From positions 62,001 to 126,000 of the forward strand of contig UQYI01000004.1 in assembly GCA_900545265.1 (NCBI GenBank): a stretch of DNA of 64,000 nt, read 5' to 3'. The notes under the pieces are model-generated. The model saw only the letters and a list, made by a program, of their open reading frames with translations, ran no database searches and was not told where the DNA came from. Of the stretch, positions 24,543 to 33,384 are shown piece by piece; position 1 is the stretch's first letter; the number at the start of each line of letters is the position of its first letter. The position numbers and the translations under genes were made by a program. The DNA comes from an uncultured Eubacteriales bacterium (GTDB taxonomy: Bacteria; Bacillota; Clostridia; Christensenellales; CAG-138).

Positions 24543-24752
24543 ATGCTGGGTAACTTTGGCTCCAATAATCTCATGTGGGTGCTGGTGCTGCTGCTGGTCC
24601 TGGGGAATGGCGAAGACGGCACTTGCGGCTGCGGCTGCAACACTCTGATCTGGCTGCTGCTGCTTTCCCGCTATTGCGGCGGCAGCGACAATAGCTCTTC
24701 CTGCGGCTGCGGCTGCGGAAGCTCCACCGTGCGGTCCTCTTGCGGCTGCTGA
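24543..24752 (+). CDS. Small cysteine/glycine-rich hydrophobic peptide
   Basis: A 69-residue protein with two hydrophobic stretches (MWVLVLLLVLG and NTLIWLLLLS), each followed by clusters of Cys-Gly repeats: TCGCGCN, then YCGG, and SCGCGCGSS ending in SCGC. AAAGGAGG lies upstream (about 12 bases) and a hairpin terminator follows, which supports a real gene despite its size. I do not know its function. Similar short Cys/Gly-rich peptides occur in spore-forming Clostridia, and a coat, metal-binding or membrane-peptide role is possible but unproven. Confidence 0.6.
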   Translation: MLGNFGSNNLMWVLVLLLVLGNGEDGTCGCGCNTLIWLLLLSRYCGGSDNSSSCGCGCGSSTVRSSCGC

Positions 24753-24761
24753 AAATAGGTA

Positions 24762-24797
24762 CGGGAAGGCGGCAGGGCCGCTTTCCCGGCTTTCTTT
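24762..24797 (+). terminator. Terminator after the Cys-rich peptide gene
   Basis: CGGGAAGGC and GCTTTCCCG form a 9-bp stem (one G-T pair), followed by GCTTTCTTT. Confidence 0.65.
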
Positions 24798-24814
24798 ATG
24801 CGGACAAGCAGGGT

Positions 24815-24843
24815 TTGCTTTTGCCTCCGGTCTGTGGTATGCT
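24815..24843 (+). promoter_or_regulatory. Promoter upstream of mnmA
   Basis: TTGCTT, 17-base spacer, TATGCT. It lies about 170 bases before the mnmA start and 5 bases before a short open frame. Confidence 0.6.
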
Positions 24844-24848
24844 AACAT

Positions 24849-24962
24849 ATGGTAAATATGCAAAATGATCGGCAATGCTTTGCGGTGCGCACATTACCGG
24901 TGAGAGAGACGAGCCGCAATGGGGTAGAAGCTGCCGACAAAAGAAGAAAGCTTTTTCCTTAA
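24849..24962 (+). CDS. Putative 37-residue leader ORF upstream of mnmA
   Basis: An open frame starting MVNMQNDRQCFAVRTLPV and ending RRKLFP, then TAA. It begins 5 bases after a -10 box with no ribosome-binding site, so if translated it would be leaderless. It is basic at the C-terminus and not in frame with mnmA. It could be a leader peptide or simply an open 5' leader. Nothing in the sequence identifies a function. Confidence 0.25.
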   Translation: MVNMQNDRQCFAVRTLPVRETSRNGVEAADKRRKLFP

Positions 24963-25017
24963 AAATGCAGAACGAAAAGGGGCGTATGCATCGCTCCGGA
25001 ACAGGATCAAACCGCGT

Positions 25018-26142
25018 ATGAGTAACAACTTTTTTCCTCCCGGTCGGGGGCGGCCTGTGGTAGTGGGTATGTCAGGCGGAGTAGACAGCGCCGCTGCCGC
25101 TGTGCTTCTGCAGCGGCAGGGGTACGATGTCACCGCCGTGTTTATGAAAAACTGGGAGGAACAGGACGGCCCTTGCCCCGCAGAACAGGATTATGAGGAT
25201 GTCCGCAAGGTTTGCGAGCAGTTGAACATCCCCTATTATTCCGTGAACTTTGCCGAAGAATACAGGCAAAGAGTATTTTCTTATTTTCTGGAGGAATATC
25301 GCTGCGGCCGTACGCCCAACCCCGATGTGCTGTGCAACTGTGAGATCAAGTTCCGTGCTTTTCTGGAGTTTGCTCTTTCTTCCGGTGCAGATTATATGGC
25401 CACCGGTCATTATGCCCGTCTGGACAAGTCTGCGGGGCGGCCTCGGCTTTTGCGTGCCCTGGATGCAGGAAAGGATCAAACGTATTTTCTGGCAGGGCTC
25501 ACCTGTACTCAGCTGGAAAAAGTGCTCTTTCCCATTGGCGAACTGCAAAAAAAGGATGTTCGGGCTCTGTGCCGGGAAAAAGGGCTTTCCGTAGCAGGTA
25601 AAAAAGATTCCACAGGGGTCTGTTTTATAGGCGAGCGTAATTTCAAAAAGTTTCTGATGGAATTTCTTCCTGCCCGGCCCGGAGATATGGTGGATGAAAC
25701 CGGGAAGAAGATCGGCCGTCATGATGGACTCATGTATTATACTCTGGGGCAGCGCCGGGGGCTTAGCATTGGCGGTACCCGGGGCGGCAATGGAGAAAGC
25801 TGGTTCGTCATCGGAAAAGATCTTAAGCGAAACCTTCTTATCGTGCAGCAGGGGGAACAGGATGAACTGTACTCTCTTTCCCTTCGGGCAGACCATATGC
25901 ATTTTATTGCCGGAGAGGCTCCGGCCAAAGAGTTTGTATGCACGGCCAAATTCCGCTACCGTCAGGAGGATCAGGCTGTTCGTGTGTGTATGGAAGGGGA
26001 GAGCGCACAAGTGCTCTTTGAACGGCCTCAACGGGCGGTAACACCCGGCCAGTGGTGCGTATTGTATCAGGGAGAAGAATGCCTGGGAGGCGGCCCCATC
26101 GATTATGTGCAGCCAAAGAAATCCATATGCTTATTAAACTGA
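25018..26142 (+). CDS. mnmA: tRNA-specific 2-thiouridylase MnmA
   Basis: Adds sulfur to uridine-34 of Lys, Glu and Gln tRNAs. The 374-residue protein has the PP-loop ATP motif VVVGMSGGVDSAA, the first catalytic cysteine in GRTPNPDVLCNCEIKF, the second in STGVCFIGERNFKKFL, and the LGQRRGLSIGG segment. The start has only a weak AGGA upstream. The 3' end overlaps trmK by 16 bases, and the cluster mnmA-trmK-nif3-zinc ribbon reads as one operon. Confidence 0.97.
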   Translation: MSNNFFPPGRGRPVVVGMSGGVDSAAAAVLLQRQGYDVTAVFMKNWEEQDGPCPAEQDYEDVRKVCEQLNIPYYSVNFAEEYRQRVFSYFLEEYRCGRTPNPDVLCNCEIKFRAFLEFALSSGADYMATGHYARLDKSAGRPRLLRALDAGKDQTYFLAGLTCTQLEKVLFPIGELQKKDVRALCREKGLSVAGKKDSTGVCFIGERNFKKFLMEFLPARPGDMVDETGKKIGRHDGLMYYTLGQRRGLSIGGTRGGNGESWFVIGKDLKRNLLIVQQGEQDELYSLSLRADHMHFIAGEAPAKEFVCTAKFRYRQEDQAVRVCMEGESAQVLFERPQRAVTPGQWCVLYQGEECLGGGPIDYVQPKKSICLLN

Positions 26143-26840
26143 CCCCTCGTCTGCAAACCGCTCTGGAAATGCTGCGGGGGCTTCGGGCACCGGTGGATAT
26201 AGGCTGCGATCACGGGTATCTGACGGCAGCCTTATTGGCGGATGGCTGCGAACGGGCGGCGGCCTGTGATATCAGCGCTCCTTCACTGGAAAAGGCCAGA
26301 TGTCTTATGGAACGCAGAGGTGATGCCTCCCGTGTGACCTTTTGCCTGGGCAGCGGCTTTTCCTGCCTGCCCTCCGGGCCTTGGGATGGAGCGGCCCTGC
26401 TGGGAATGGGCGGAGAGCTTATTGCACGTTTGCTGGAAGAGAGAGAAACTTTAGTCCATTCCATGGATCGAGTGGTGCTTCAGCCTATGGGGGGAGAAAA
26501 GGAACTGCGTGCCTGGTTGTATGTTTGGGGCTGGCATATTCATAAAGATGTGTTGGTGCGTGAGGATCGGAGATACTATCAGGTGATTTGCGCTTCCTGG
26601 GCCGGGAAACCGGATTCGTGGCCGGAAGAGTTTCCACAGGAGTGTTTCCTGCTGGGATATAAGACTTTTGCAGACGGCGACCCCTTGTTGAAACCTTATT
26701 GTCAGAAATTATTGGAACAGCGGCAGAGACGGTTGGCAATGGCCCGGGGCACATCCGGAGAAGAGAAATTGGAAAAAGAAAGACAGACTCTGGCACAGAT
26801 ACTGTGTGCTATGATGCGAAAAGGAGACTGCGCTTTATGA
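26127..26840 (+). CDS. trmK: tRNA (adenine(22)-N(1))-methyltransferase TrmK
   Basis: SAM-dependent methyltransferase that makes m1A22 in tRNA. The 237-residue protein has the family N-terminus LTPRLQTALEML, the SAM loop PVDIGCDHGYLTAALL, LGMGGELI, and LQPMGGEKELRAWL, then a C-terminal coiled coil. ATG 26127 gives the normal N-terminus and overlaps mnmA by 16 bases. The end overlaps the next gene by ATGA. The order trmK-nif3 is typical of Firmicutes. Confidence 0.93.
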   Translation: MLIKLTPRLQTALEMLRGLRAPVDIGCDHGYLTAALLADGCERAAACDISAPSLEKARCLMERRGDASRVTFCLGSGFSCLPSGPWDGAALLGMGGELIARLLEERETLVHSMDRVVLQPMGGEKELRAWLYVWGWHIHKDVLVREDRRYYQVICASWAGKPDSWPEEFPQECFLLGYKTFADGDPLLKPYCQKLLEQRQRRLAMARGTSGEEKLEKERQTLAQILCAMMRKGDCAL

Positions 26841-27601
26841 AGCTAAAAGACTTTTGCACTCTGATGGAGGACATTGCCCCTCGGGAACTGGCTTGCTCCT
26901 GGGATAATGTAGGATTGCTGGTAGAACCGGATCATGAGGATATCCATAAAGTGCTTCTGGCACTGGATAACCGGGAGGAAGTGGCCATGGAAGCTGCTCA
27001 AATGGGCGTCGATCTGGTGCTGACCCATCATCCCGGTTTCTTTCACGGAACAAAAAAGGTGACCTATACCGATCCGGATACCCGGGCAGAGGCGATTCTT
27101 CTGCGCCACGGTATCGGGCACTTTGCAGCGCATACAAATCTGGACAGTGCGCCCGGCGGGGTCAATGATACTCTGGGGGCATTGCTGGGGCTGCAGAACA
27201 TTCGCCCCATGGAGCCGGATGATATGGGTCGTGTAGGAGAACTGCCCCATGCCATGACATTGGAAGAACTATGCCGGCTTTGCAAAGAAAAACTATGCTG
27301 TCACCCAATGGCTACAGAGCCGGGACCAGAGAAGATATCCACGCTGGCAATCTTGGGCGGAGGCGGCGGGGGAGACATAGCCGCAGCGGCCGCAAGCGGC
27401 GCACAGGCCTATCTTACAGGGGAGGCCGCCCATCATAATCTTTTGTATGCCAGAGCCCGTGGGATTCATCTGATCCTCTGCGGCCATTACGAAACGGAAA
27501 AAGTCGTACTTTATTCCCTGCTGGAGCGTTTACAAAGCGCTTCAAATGATGTACAATATACTGTAGCTCTCAGCGAGGCTGCACCTTTGCGGACTTTCTG
27601 A
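26837..27601 (+). CDS. Nif3-like dinuclear metal-centre protein
   Basis: A 254-residue member of the Nif3/YqfO family, hexameric proteins with a two-metal site whose physiological role is unsettled (sometimes annotated GTP cyclohydrolase type 2). Metal-binding motifs are VLTHHPGFFHG, HFAAHTNLDSAPGGVND and LTGEAAHHNLLYA, with CGHYETE near the C-terminus. It lacks the roughly 100-residue central insertion of some Bacillus homologues. Coupled to trmK by a 4-base overlap. Confidence 0.92.
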   Translation: MKLKDFCTLMEDIAPRELACSWDNVGLLVEPDHEDIHKVLLALDNREEVAMEAAQMGVDLVLTHHPGFFHGTKKVTYTDPDTRAEAILLRHGIGHFAAHTNLDSAPGGVNDTLGALLGLQNIRPMEPDDMGRVGELPHAMTLEELCRLCKEKLCCHPMATEPGPEKISTLAILGGGGGGDIAAAAASGAQAYLTGEAAHHNLLYARARGIHLILCGHYETEKVVLYSLLERLQSASNDVQYTVALSEAAPLRTF

Positions 27602-27655
27602 GATATCCCCTTAAAGTAACGGCCGCCCGGTACGGCGGTAAAGAAGGAGCAGCAC

Positions 27656-28372
27656 ATGACGAAATTGGAATATTTACTCTCCTACCAGCAGGCTGATCTG
27701 AAAATGCAGGAGCTGGAGGATTCCGTCAAGAATACGCAGAGCCGTCAGAAAATGATGAAGCTCCATAAGCTCCTGAAGGAGCAGCAGGGCACCATCCAGA
27801 AGCTTACTGATGAAGTGGAAACGCTGCAGCTTTCCCTTATGCGGCTTATCGCCCAGCAGGACAAGCTTCGCCATGACCTGGAGCTGAATGCCTCCGAAAT
27901 GGAGACCATGGCCAAAGACGAAGAAGTCACCGCAGAGGAAATGACCGAGTTCCGTAAGGACATGGATCGCCTGAACCGGGAGTTTGCCAAGGTCGATAAG
28001 GAGGTGCAGGCTCTCTCTGAACAGCTGGAAAAGGCGGTCGAGAATTTCTTGCGCACCCGTTCTCTGGCGGGGCGTGCCAAGAAGGAATATGATCAGGTCC
28101 GCTCCGTCTGTGAAGTGGAAAAGAATGATGCGGCTGCTGCGCTAAATATGGCAGGTAAAGAACTGGCCTGTATTGAACGGCAGGTGGATCCGGCTTTCTT
28201 AACCAAATACAAACGGGCCAGACTACATCACCGGGAGCCTGTGGTGCCTGTAGTCAACGATAAGTGCTCCGGCTGCAATATGTCGTTGCCCATGGCCATG
28301 CTCAAAAAGCTCAGCGGCCAGGATACGGTGATAGAGTGTGAAAACTGCGGTCGTATTCTCTATGCTCGTTAA
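27656..28372 (+). CDS. Coiled-coil protein with C4 zinc ribbon
   Basis: A 238-residue protein of the COG1579 type: about 190 residues of charged coiled coil followed by a zinc ribbon (CSGCNMSLP ... VIECENCGRILYAR). Related proteins interact with nucleic acid or flagellar components in other bacteria, but the role here is not known. AAGGAG lies 8 bases upstream. Together with the upstream nif3 gene this is a common clostridial gene order. It is followed directly by rnpB. Confidence 0.8.
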   Translation: MTKLEYLLSYQQADLKMQELEDSVKNTQSRQKMMKLHKLLKEQQGTIQKLTDEVETLQLSLMRLIAQQDKLRHDLELNASEMETMAKDEEVTAEEMTEFRKDMDRLNREFAKVDKEVQALSEQLEKAVENFLRTRSLAGRAKKEYDQVRSVCEVEKNDAAAALNMAGKELACIERQVDPAFLTKYKRARLHHREPVVPVVNDKCSGCNMSLPMAMLKKLSGQDTVIECENCGRILYAR

Positions 28373-28407
28373 AAACGGGTATAAAAGATAAAAGTCAATA
28401 AAGTTTA

Positions 28408-28773
28408 CGGCGAGTAAGCAAGACGATCGCGGCCCTTTTGCAGGGCTGAGGAAAGTCCGGGCACCGCAGGGCAAGGGTGCCGGGTAACGCCCGGCGATGG
28501 CGACATCAGGGAAAGTGCAACAGAAATAAACCGCCCTTCGTTTTTTGAAGAGCAAGGATGGAAAGGCGAGGTAAGAGCTCACCGGCTGTCTGGCAACAGA
28601 CAGGCCCTGTAAACCCCACCCGGTGCAAGATTGAATTGGGAGCATTCAACAGCGGCCCGCTGTGCTCCTTGTAATCGCTTGAGCCGTCTGGCAACAGGCG
28701 GCCTTAGATAGATGATCGTCCGGCAGGAAACTGCACGACAGAACCCGGCTTACTGCTTGCTCGCCGTTTTTTT
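28408..28773 (+). ncRNA. rnpB: RNase P RNA, class A
   Basis: Catalytic RNA that removes the 5' leader of tRNA precursors. The ends pair as CGGCGAGTAAGCA ... TGCTTGCTCGCCG and close with a T-tract terminator. Universal core pieces are present in order: GAGGAAAGTCCGGGC (P4 5' strand), AACGCCCGGC, GGTAAGAGCTCACC, AACCCCACCCGG, and ACAGAACCCGGCTTA (P4 3' strand). The peripheral elements fit the A type rather than the Bacillus B type. Confidence 0.95.
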
Positions 28774-28806
28774 AAAATACCGTATACGCAGGAAAGAGGA
28801 GATACT

Positions 28807-29826
28807 ATGGAGCAGACCCCCACCCCGGCCAAAAAGAAAATATTTTCGGCCATTCAGCCTTCCGGCAGCCTGACTTTGGGCAATTATTTGGGAGCATTGA
28901 AAAACTGGGTGGCCATGCAGCAGGAGTTTGATACCTGCTACTGTGTGGCGGATATGCATGCCATCACCGTCCGACAGGAACCGGCTCAGCTGCGCCGCCG
29001 GAGCATAGAGACCATGGCGCTGCTTCTTGCCTGCGGTGTGGATCCGGAAAAATCACCACTGTTCATTCAAAGTCATGTTCCCGAGCATGCCATGCTCAAT
29101 TGGGTGCTGTGCTGCAGCACTTATATGGGGGAACTGAACCGTATGACCCAATATAAAGACAAGTCCGCCCGCCATAAGGACAATATCAATGCCGGTCTGT
29201 TTACTTACCCGGTGCTTATGGCCGGAGACATTTTGCTGTATCAGGCAGACCTGGTGCCCGTAGGGGCTGACCAGAAGCAGCATGTGGAACTGGCCAGGGA
29301 CGTGGCCATGCGCTTTAACAGCGTTTATGGAGAAACCTTCCGTATTCCGGAACCCTATATTCCAAAAGTAGGGGCCAGGATCATGAGTCTTCAGGAGCCG
29401 GATAAAAAAATGAGCAAGTCCGACCCCAATCCTAACGGCTATATTCTGCTGCTGGATGATCCGGATACTATTCGGCGCAAGCTGCGCCGGGCAGTGACGG
29501 ATTGCGAAAGCACGATCACTTTCGATCCGGAAAAACAACCGGGGGTCAGCAATCTGCTTTCCGTTTACTGCGCCTGTAACGGTGCTTCCATGGAGGATGC
29601 GCTTGCACATTTTGAAGGCTCAAATTACGGCGTGCTGAAAAACGATACGGCTGAGGCAGCGGTGGCTTTGCTTACCCCTGTACAGCAGGAGTACAAACGG
29701 ATCCTGGGAGACAAAGCGTATCTGAATGATATTCTTAAGAATGGTGCGGACAGAGCGCAAGCCATAGCCGGGCGCACATTAAGGAAAGTCTATCACAAGG
29801 TGGGCTTTGACAGCATAAAAGCATGA
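28807..29826 (+). CDS. trpS: Tryptophan--tRNA ligase
   Basis: Charges tRNA-Trp. The 339-residue class I synthetase shows the HIGH-equivalent region SGSLTLGNYLGALKNW, DLVPVGADQKQHVELARDVA, and KKMSKSDPN (KMSKS). The start is supported by AGAGGAG. No T-box leader is present; RNase P RNA lies directly upstream. Confidence 0.97.
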   Translation: MEQTPTPAKKKIFSAIQPSGSLTLGNYLGALKNWVAMQQEFDTCYCVADMHAITVRQEPAQLRRRSIETMALLLACGVDPEKSPLFIQSHVPEHAMLNWVLCCSTYMGELNRMTQYKDKSARHKDNINAGLFTYPVLMAGDILLYQADLVPVGADQKQHVELARDVAMRFNSVYGETFRIPEPYIPKVGARIMSLQEPDKKMSKSDPNPNGYILLLDDPDTIRRKLRRAVTDCESTITFDPEKQPGVSNLLSVYCACNGASMEDALAHFEGSNYGVLKNDTAEAAVALLTPVQQEYKRILGDKAYLNDILKNGADRAQAIAGRTLRKVYHKVGFDSIKA

Positions 29827-29831
29827 TTATC

Positions 29832-29861
29832 GGGCGCACCGGTCTACGGCGCGCCCTTTTT
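29832..29861 (+). terminator. Terminator of trpS
   Basis: GGGCGC ... GCGCCC with an inner CG/CG pair and a run of five T's. Confidence 0.85.
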
Positions 29862-29878
29862 ACAGAAAGGGAATTTCT

Positions 29879-30691
29879 ATGGAACTGGGCATTTCCACCG
29901 CCAGCATATTTACCAATGCAGAGCCAATGGCGGTGCCGGCCATTCTGGGGCGAATGGGCGTAAAGAAGATCGAGGTGTTTTTGAATACCTTTTCCGAATA
30001 CGAACCAGACTTTGCCCGGGCATTGAAAGCACATATAGACGATGCGGGGCTTTCGGCTTATTCCGTCCATCCCATGAGTGTACAGTTCGAGGCTCAGCTT
30101 TTTTCGTCTCATCCGGGGCAAAAGAAGGATGCCTTTGCATTGTATGAAAAAGTGTTGACTGCAGCGAGTATTTTAGGCGCTACTCATTACACCATGCACG
30201 GGGCATTACATCTGCTGGGAGGTGCCGGAGCCGTGCGGAACCACAGGCTGGAAAAACTGGCCAAAGTGTTTAAGGAGCTGTTGGACATTGCGGAGGACAA
30301 CGGTATCCGTCTCTGCCTGGAAAATGTAAGCTGGTGTTTTTATAATTGTCCGGAAACGGCTCTTGCATTGCGGCAGATGCTGGGAGACAGGCGCCTGCAG
30401 TTCGTGCTGGATATCAAGCAGGCTGCCCGCTGTGGTCAGGATCCTTTCGGCTTTATAGAGGCCGTTGGAGAAGATATGGGCAATATTCACCTGTGTGACT
30501 ATATTCCAGGTCCACAGGGGCTTCAACTGAAACTGCCAGGTGAAGGAACTTTTCCATTTGCCGCTATGAAAGAGGCTTTGGAGAAAAAAAGATATACCGG
30601 CCCGGCTTTTATAGAAGTGTACAGCGATATGTACGAGAGTTTTGATCGTCTGCAGGCGAGCTATCAGTGGCTCAAAGAGCAGTTGGCCTGA
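29879..30691 (+). CDS. Sugar phosphate isomerase/epimerase-like TIM-barrel protein
   Basis: A 270-residue protein of the xylose-isomerase-like TIM-barrel superfamily (AP endonuclease 2 group). Barrel-end metal ligand candidates are the Glu in CLENVSW, the Asp and His in VLDIKQAAR and IHLCDY, and the Glu in FIEVYSDM. It could be a sugar isomerase/epimerase or related enzyme; the substrate cannot be told from sequence. AAAGGG lies upstream. It sits 27 bases before pgi, so co-expression with a glycolytic gene is likely. Confidence 0.75.
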   Translation: MELGISTASIFTNAEPMAVPAILGRMGVKKIEVFLNTFSEYEPDFARALKAHIDDAGLSAYSVHPMSVQFEAQLFSSHPGQKKDAFALYEKVLTAASILGATHYTMHGALHLLGGAGAVRNHRLEKLAKVFKELLDIAEDNGIRLCLENVSWCFYNCPETALALRQMLGDRRLQFVLDIKQAARCGQDPFGFIEAVGEDMGNIHLCDYIPGPQGLQLKLPGEGTFPFAAMKEALEKKRYTGPAFIEVYSDMYESFDRLQASYQWLKEQLA

Positions 30692-30718
30692 TTTTATTCA
30701 TATGAAGGAGATTGAATT

Positions 30719-32137
30719 ATGAACCGGTATGAGAACGATCCATGGAAAAAGAGCATGGAATTGAAACTGGATTACAACAACATGATGGAACACCGGCTTG
30801 GCAGCAGAGGAATGACCGCTGCCGAATTGGAGGCTATGCCTTTGCAGAAAGCTTTCGCCGCCATGACGGCCAAACGGCCACAGATGAAATGGCGGGAATT
30901 GCCGCATAATCAGGAAGATGTGGTGCAGCAGATCGAACAGACTGCTGTCTGGATCAGAGAAGAAGCGGAAGCCTTTGTGGTGCTGGGCATTGGCGGCAGC
31001 GCACTTGGCCCCATTGCCGTCCATCAGGCTCTGCGGCATCTGCGTTATAATGAGCTGCCCAAGGAGAAACGGGGCGGTCCGCGGCTTTATGTGTTGGACA
31101 ATGTGGATCCGGAAACCATGGCGGCGCTGCTGGATGTGATCGATATTAAAAAGATCGTTTTCAACGTAATCACCAAGTCCGGCTCCACGTCCGAAACCAT
31201 GTCGCAGCTGCTTATTGCAGTGGATCTGCTGAAAAAGCATGTGGGTGAGGATATTTCCCGGCATTTGATCGCTACCACGGATAAAGAAAAGGGCAATCTT
31301 ATCAAGATCGCCCGGCAGGAGCATCTGACTACATTTATCGTTCCGGACGGCGTAGGCGGCCGGTTTTCCGAGCTTTGCCCGGTAGGGCTGGTAGCGGCGG
31401 CAGTCTGCGGTATTGATATCCGGGAGCTGCTGGCAGGGGCAGCCCATATGGATGCGCTTTGTCAAAACGAAAACGTTCTGGCTAACCCTGCCTGCGTTCT
31501 GGGTGCTTTGCAGGTGCGGGCCATGGAGCGGGGGCAGAACATTCATGTGATGATGCCCTATGCCGATTCGCTGAAGTATATTTCCGACTGGTATGCGCAG
31601 CTTTGGGCCGAGTCCCTGGGCAAGCGGGTAAATCTGAATGGGGAAGAGGTGCACACCGGACAAACCCCCGTGAAGGCACTGGGGGTTACCGACCAGCATT
31701 CTCAGGTACAGCTGTATGCCGAGGGTCCCTTTGATAAAGTCGTCACCTTCCTTGCTGTGGAGAAATACAGGGCAGAAACTTTCATTCCTCAGGGCTATGC
31801 GGATATTCCAGATGTGCATTTTCTAAGCGGCCATACTCATAGTGAACTGATCCATGCCGAGCAGGAAGCCACAGCCTATGCGCTGACTAAGAGCGGACAT
31901 GGAAACTACACTATCACCCTGCCGGAGGTAAATCCTTTCACTATTGGGGAACTGCTGTATATGTTTGAGATGCAGACGGCTTTTGCTGGAGAACTGCTGG
32001 GTATAGATGCCTTTGATCAGCCCGGCGTGGAAGAGGGTAAGAAGGCGACTTATGCTCTGCTGGGAAAGCCAGGTTATGACGAAAAGCGGGCGGAACTCAA
32101 CGCACGGCCTGAGAGTGACCCCAGATATGTTATCTGA
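30719..32137 (+). CDS. pgi: Glucose-6-phosphate isomerase
   Basis: Interconverts glucose 6-phosphate and fructose 6-phosphate. The 472-residue protein, at the shorter clostridial length, contains VVLGIGGSALGPIAV, the sugar-phosphate loop ITKSGSTSET, DGVGGRFSELCPVGL, and the catalytic Glu region YAQLWAESLGKR; the C-terminal histidine appears in SGHTHSELIHAEQ. AAGGAG lies 8 bases upstream. It feeds the PPi-dependent phosphofructokinase step. Confidence 0.96.
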   Translation: MNRYENDPWKKSMELKLDYNNMMEHRLGSRGMTAAELEAMPLQKAFAAMTAKRPQMKWRELPHNQEDVVQQIEQTAVWIREEAEAFVVLGIGGSALGPIAVHQALRHLRYNELPKEKRGGPRLYVLDNVDPETMAALLDVIDIKKIVFNVITKSGSTSETMSQLLIAVDLLKKHVGEDISRHLIATTDKEKGNLIKIARQEHLTTFIVPDGVGGRFSELCPVGLVAAAVCGIDIRELLAGAAHMDALCQNENVLANPACVLGALQVRAMERGQNIHVMMPYADSLKYISDWYAQLWAESLGKRVNLNGEEVHTGQTPVKALGVTDQHSQVQLYAEGPFDKVVTFLAVEKYRAETFIPQGYADIPDVHFLSGHTHSELIHAEQEATAYALTKSGHGNYTITLPEVNPFTIGELLYMFEMQTAFAGELLGIDAFDQPGVEEGKKATYALLGKPGYDEKRAELNARPESDPRYVI

Positions 32138-32151
32138 AAACGGGTAAATAC

Positions 32152-32184
32152 AAGGGGAGTCGGCGGCCCCGGCTCTCCCTTTTT
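32152..32184 (+). terminator. Terminator of pgi
   Basis: AAGGGGAG paired with CTCTCCC around a GC-rich inner stem, followed by TTTTT. Confidence 0.75.
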
Positions 32185-32214
32185 ATCTTGAAGAAAGGAG
32201 TCCCGTTCCATCTC

Positions 32215-33384
32215 ATGAAAAAAAGCCCTGTGGAAAGAAAAAAGGGCATAGACTATATCCTTATAGCTGCGGTGGCGGCTTTGCTGGTCTTTGGTCTGAT
32301 CACACTGCTGCAAGTGCTATCCGATTCCTTTAACGGCACGGAGAATACATTTGAAGCCGTGTGGGAGCGGCTGAATTTATCTTTTTTTAACCGACAGCTT
32401 GGAAATATCTTTCTTTCTCTGGCAGTTGCGGTACCCGTAGCCATGCTGGATTACGAAAAATACAAGCCTTTTTTAAAGGCTGCGTATGCCCTCAATGTGC
32501 TGCTGCTGCTGGTGCTGCTTGTTGCCGGTAAGACTACCCGAGGGATTCTGGGTTGGTACACTCTGGGCTCCGGCAGCAGTGCCAGAGGCTTTCAACCTTC
32601 TGAAATATGTAAGATCACACTGATCCTTATTCTTTCCAAGGTAGGTGCGCAGGCATACGATACGCATGGAAAGCTGCGTTTTGTGGATATTTGCAAGCTT
32701 TTCGGCCTGTTTGCAGCTCCCTTTGCACTGGTGTTGATGCAGCCGGATTTCGGCACGGCGATGGTCATGCTGGTGGTGTTTGTTTGCATTGTGTTTTCCC
32801 TTCGGATTCATTTTGTATACATATTGGGCGGCGCTGCCGGAGCAGGCATCAGCCTGCCTTTGGTGTACAGATTCTTACTGAATCGGGATCAGAAAGCTCG
32901 TATTCGGGTGTTCCTGGATCCGTCGTTGGATCCAGCAGGAGATGGTTATAATGTGCTTCATGCAAAGGAGCTTATCGGCTCCGGAGGCTTGTGGGGCAAA
33001 GGGTATTTTGCTCCCGGCACCTTGACACAGCGGGGATATGTACCCGAAAGACACACGGACTTTATCTTCTCGGGAATCGTAGAGGGACTGGGATTTATGG
33101 GGGGACTGGGTGTGGTGCTCCTGTATGGTGTGGTGCTCTGGCGGTTTCTGGCCGCTGCCCGGCGGGCCAGGGATACCTTTGGCCGATGCCTGTGCATAGG
33201 CTGCGCAGGTATGCTGGCCTGTCATGTTTTTGAAAATATAGGCATGAATCTGGGCCTGATGCCCGTAACCGGTATTCCTCTTCCTTTTATCAGCTACGGT
33301 GGCTCCAATATGCTGGCCAGTATGCTTACTGTAGCCATTGTGCTGTCTGTTCGATACCGTACCTCTCATAGGGGGCAAATATGA
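32215..33384 (+). CDS. FtsW/RodA/SpoVE family glycan polymerase
   Basis: A SEDS-family peptidoglycan glycosyltransferase with about 10 membrane helices, 389 residues. The signature VTGIPLPFISYGGSNML and QPDFGTAMVM (with the essential Asp) are present, as is GLWGKGYFAPGTLTQRGYVPERHTDFIFS. The TIAVILS-like C-terminus and gene length fit RodA slightly better than FtsW, but SpoVE cannot be excluded in a spore-former. GAAAGGAG lies upstream at a long distance (about 14 bases) from ATG 32215; a TTG at 32188 is possible but overlaps the leader. The end overlaps the next gene by ATGA. Confidence 0.88.
   Translation: MKKSPVERKKGIDYILIAAVAALLVFGLITLLQVLSDSFNGTENTFEAVWERLNLSFFNRQLGNIFLSLAVAVPVAMLDYEKYKPFLKAAYALNVLLLLVLLVAGKTTRGILGWYTLGSGSSARGFQPSEICKITLILILSKVGAQAYDTHGKLRFVDICKLFGLFAAPFALVLMQPDFGTAMVMLVVFVCIVFSLRIHFVYILGGAAGAGISLPLVYRFLLNRDQKARIRVFLDPSLDPAGDGYNVLHAKELIGSGGLWGKGYFAPGTLTQRGYVPERHTDFIFSGIVEGLGFMGGLGVVLLYGVVLWRFLAAARRARDTFGRCLCIGCAGMLACHVFENIGMNLGLMPVTGIPLPFISYGGSNMLASMLTVAIVLSVRYRTSHRGQI

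Noticed and set aside
28373..28806. T-box leader for trpS
   Set aside because: The structured RNA upstream is RNase P RNA, shown by its universal core sequences; no T-box sequence is present.
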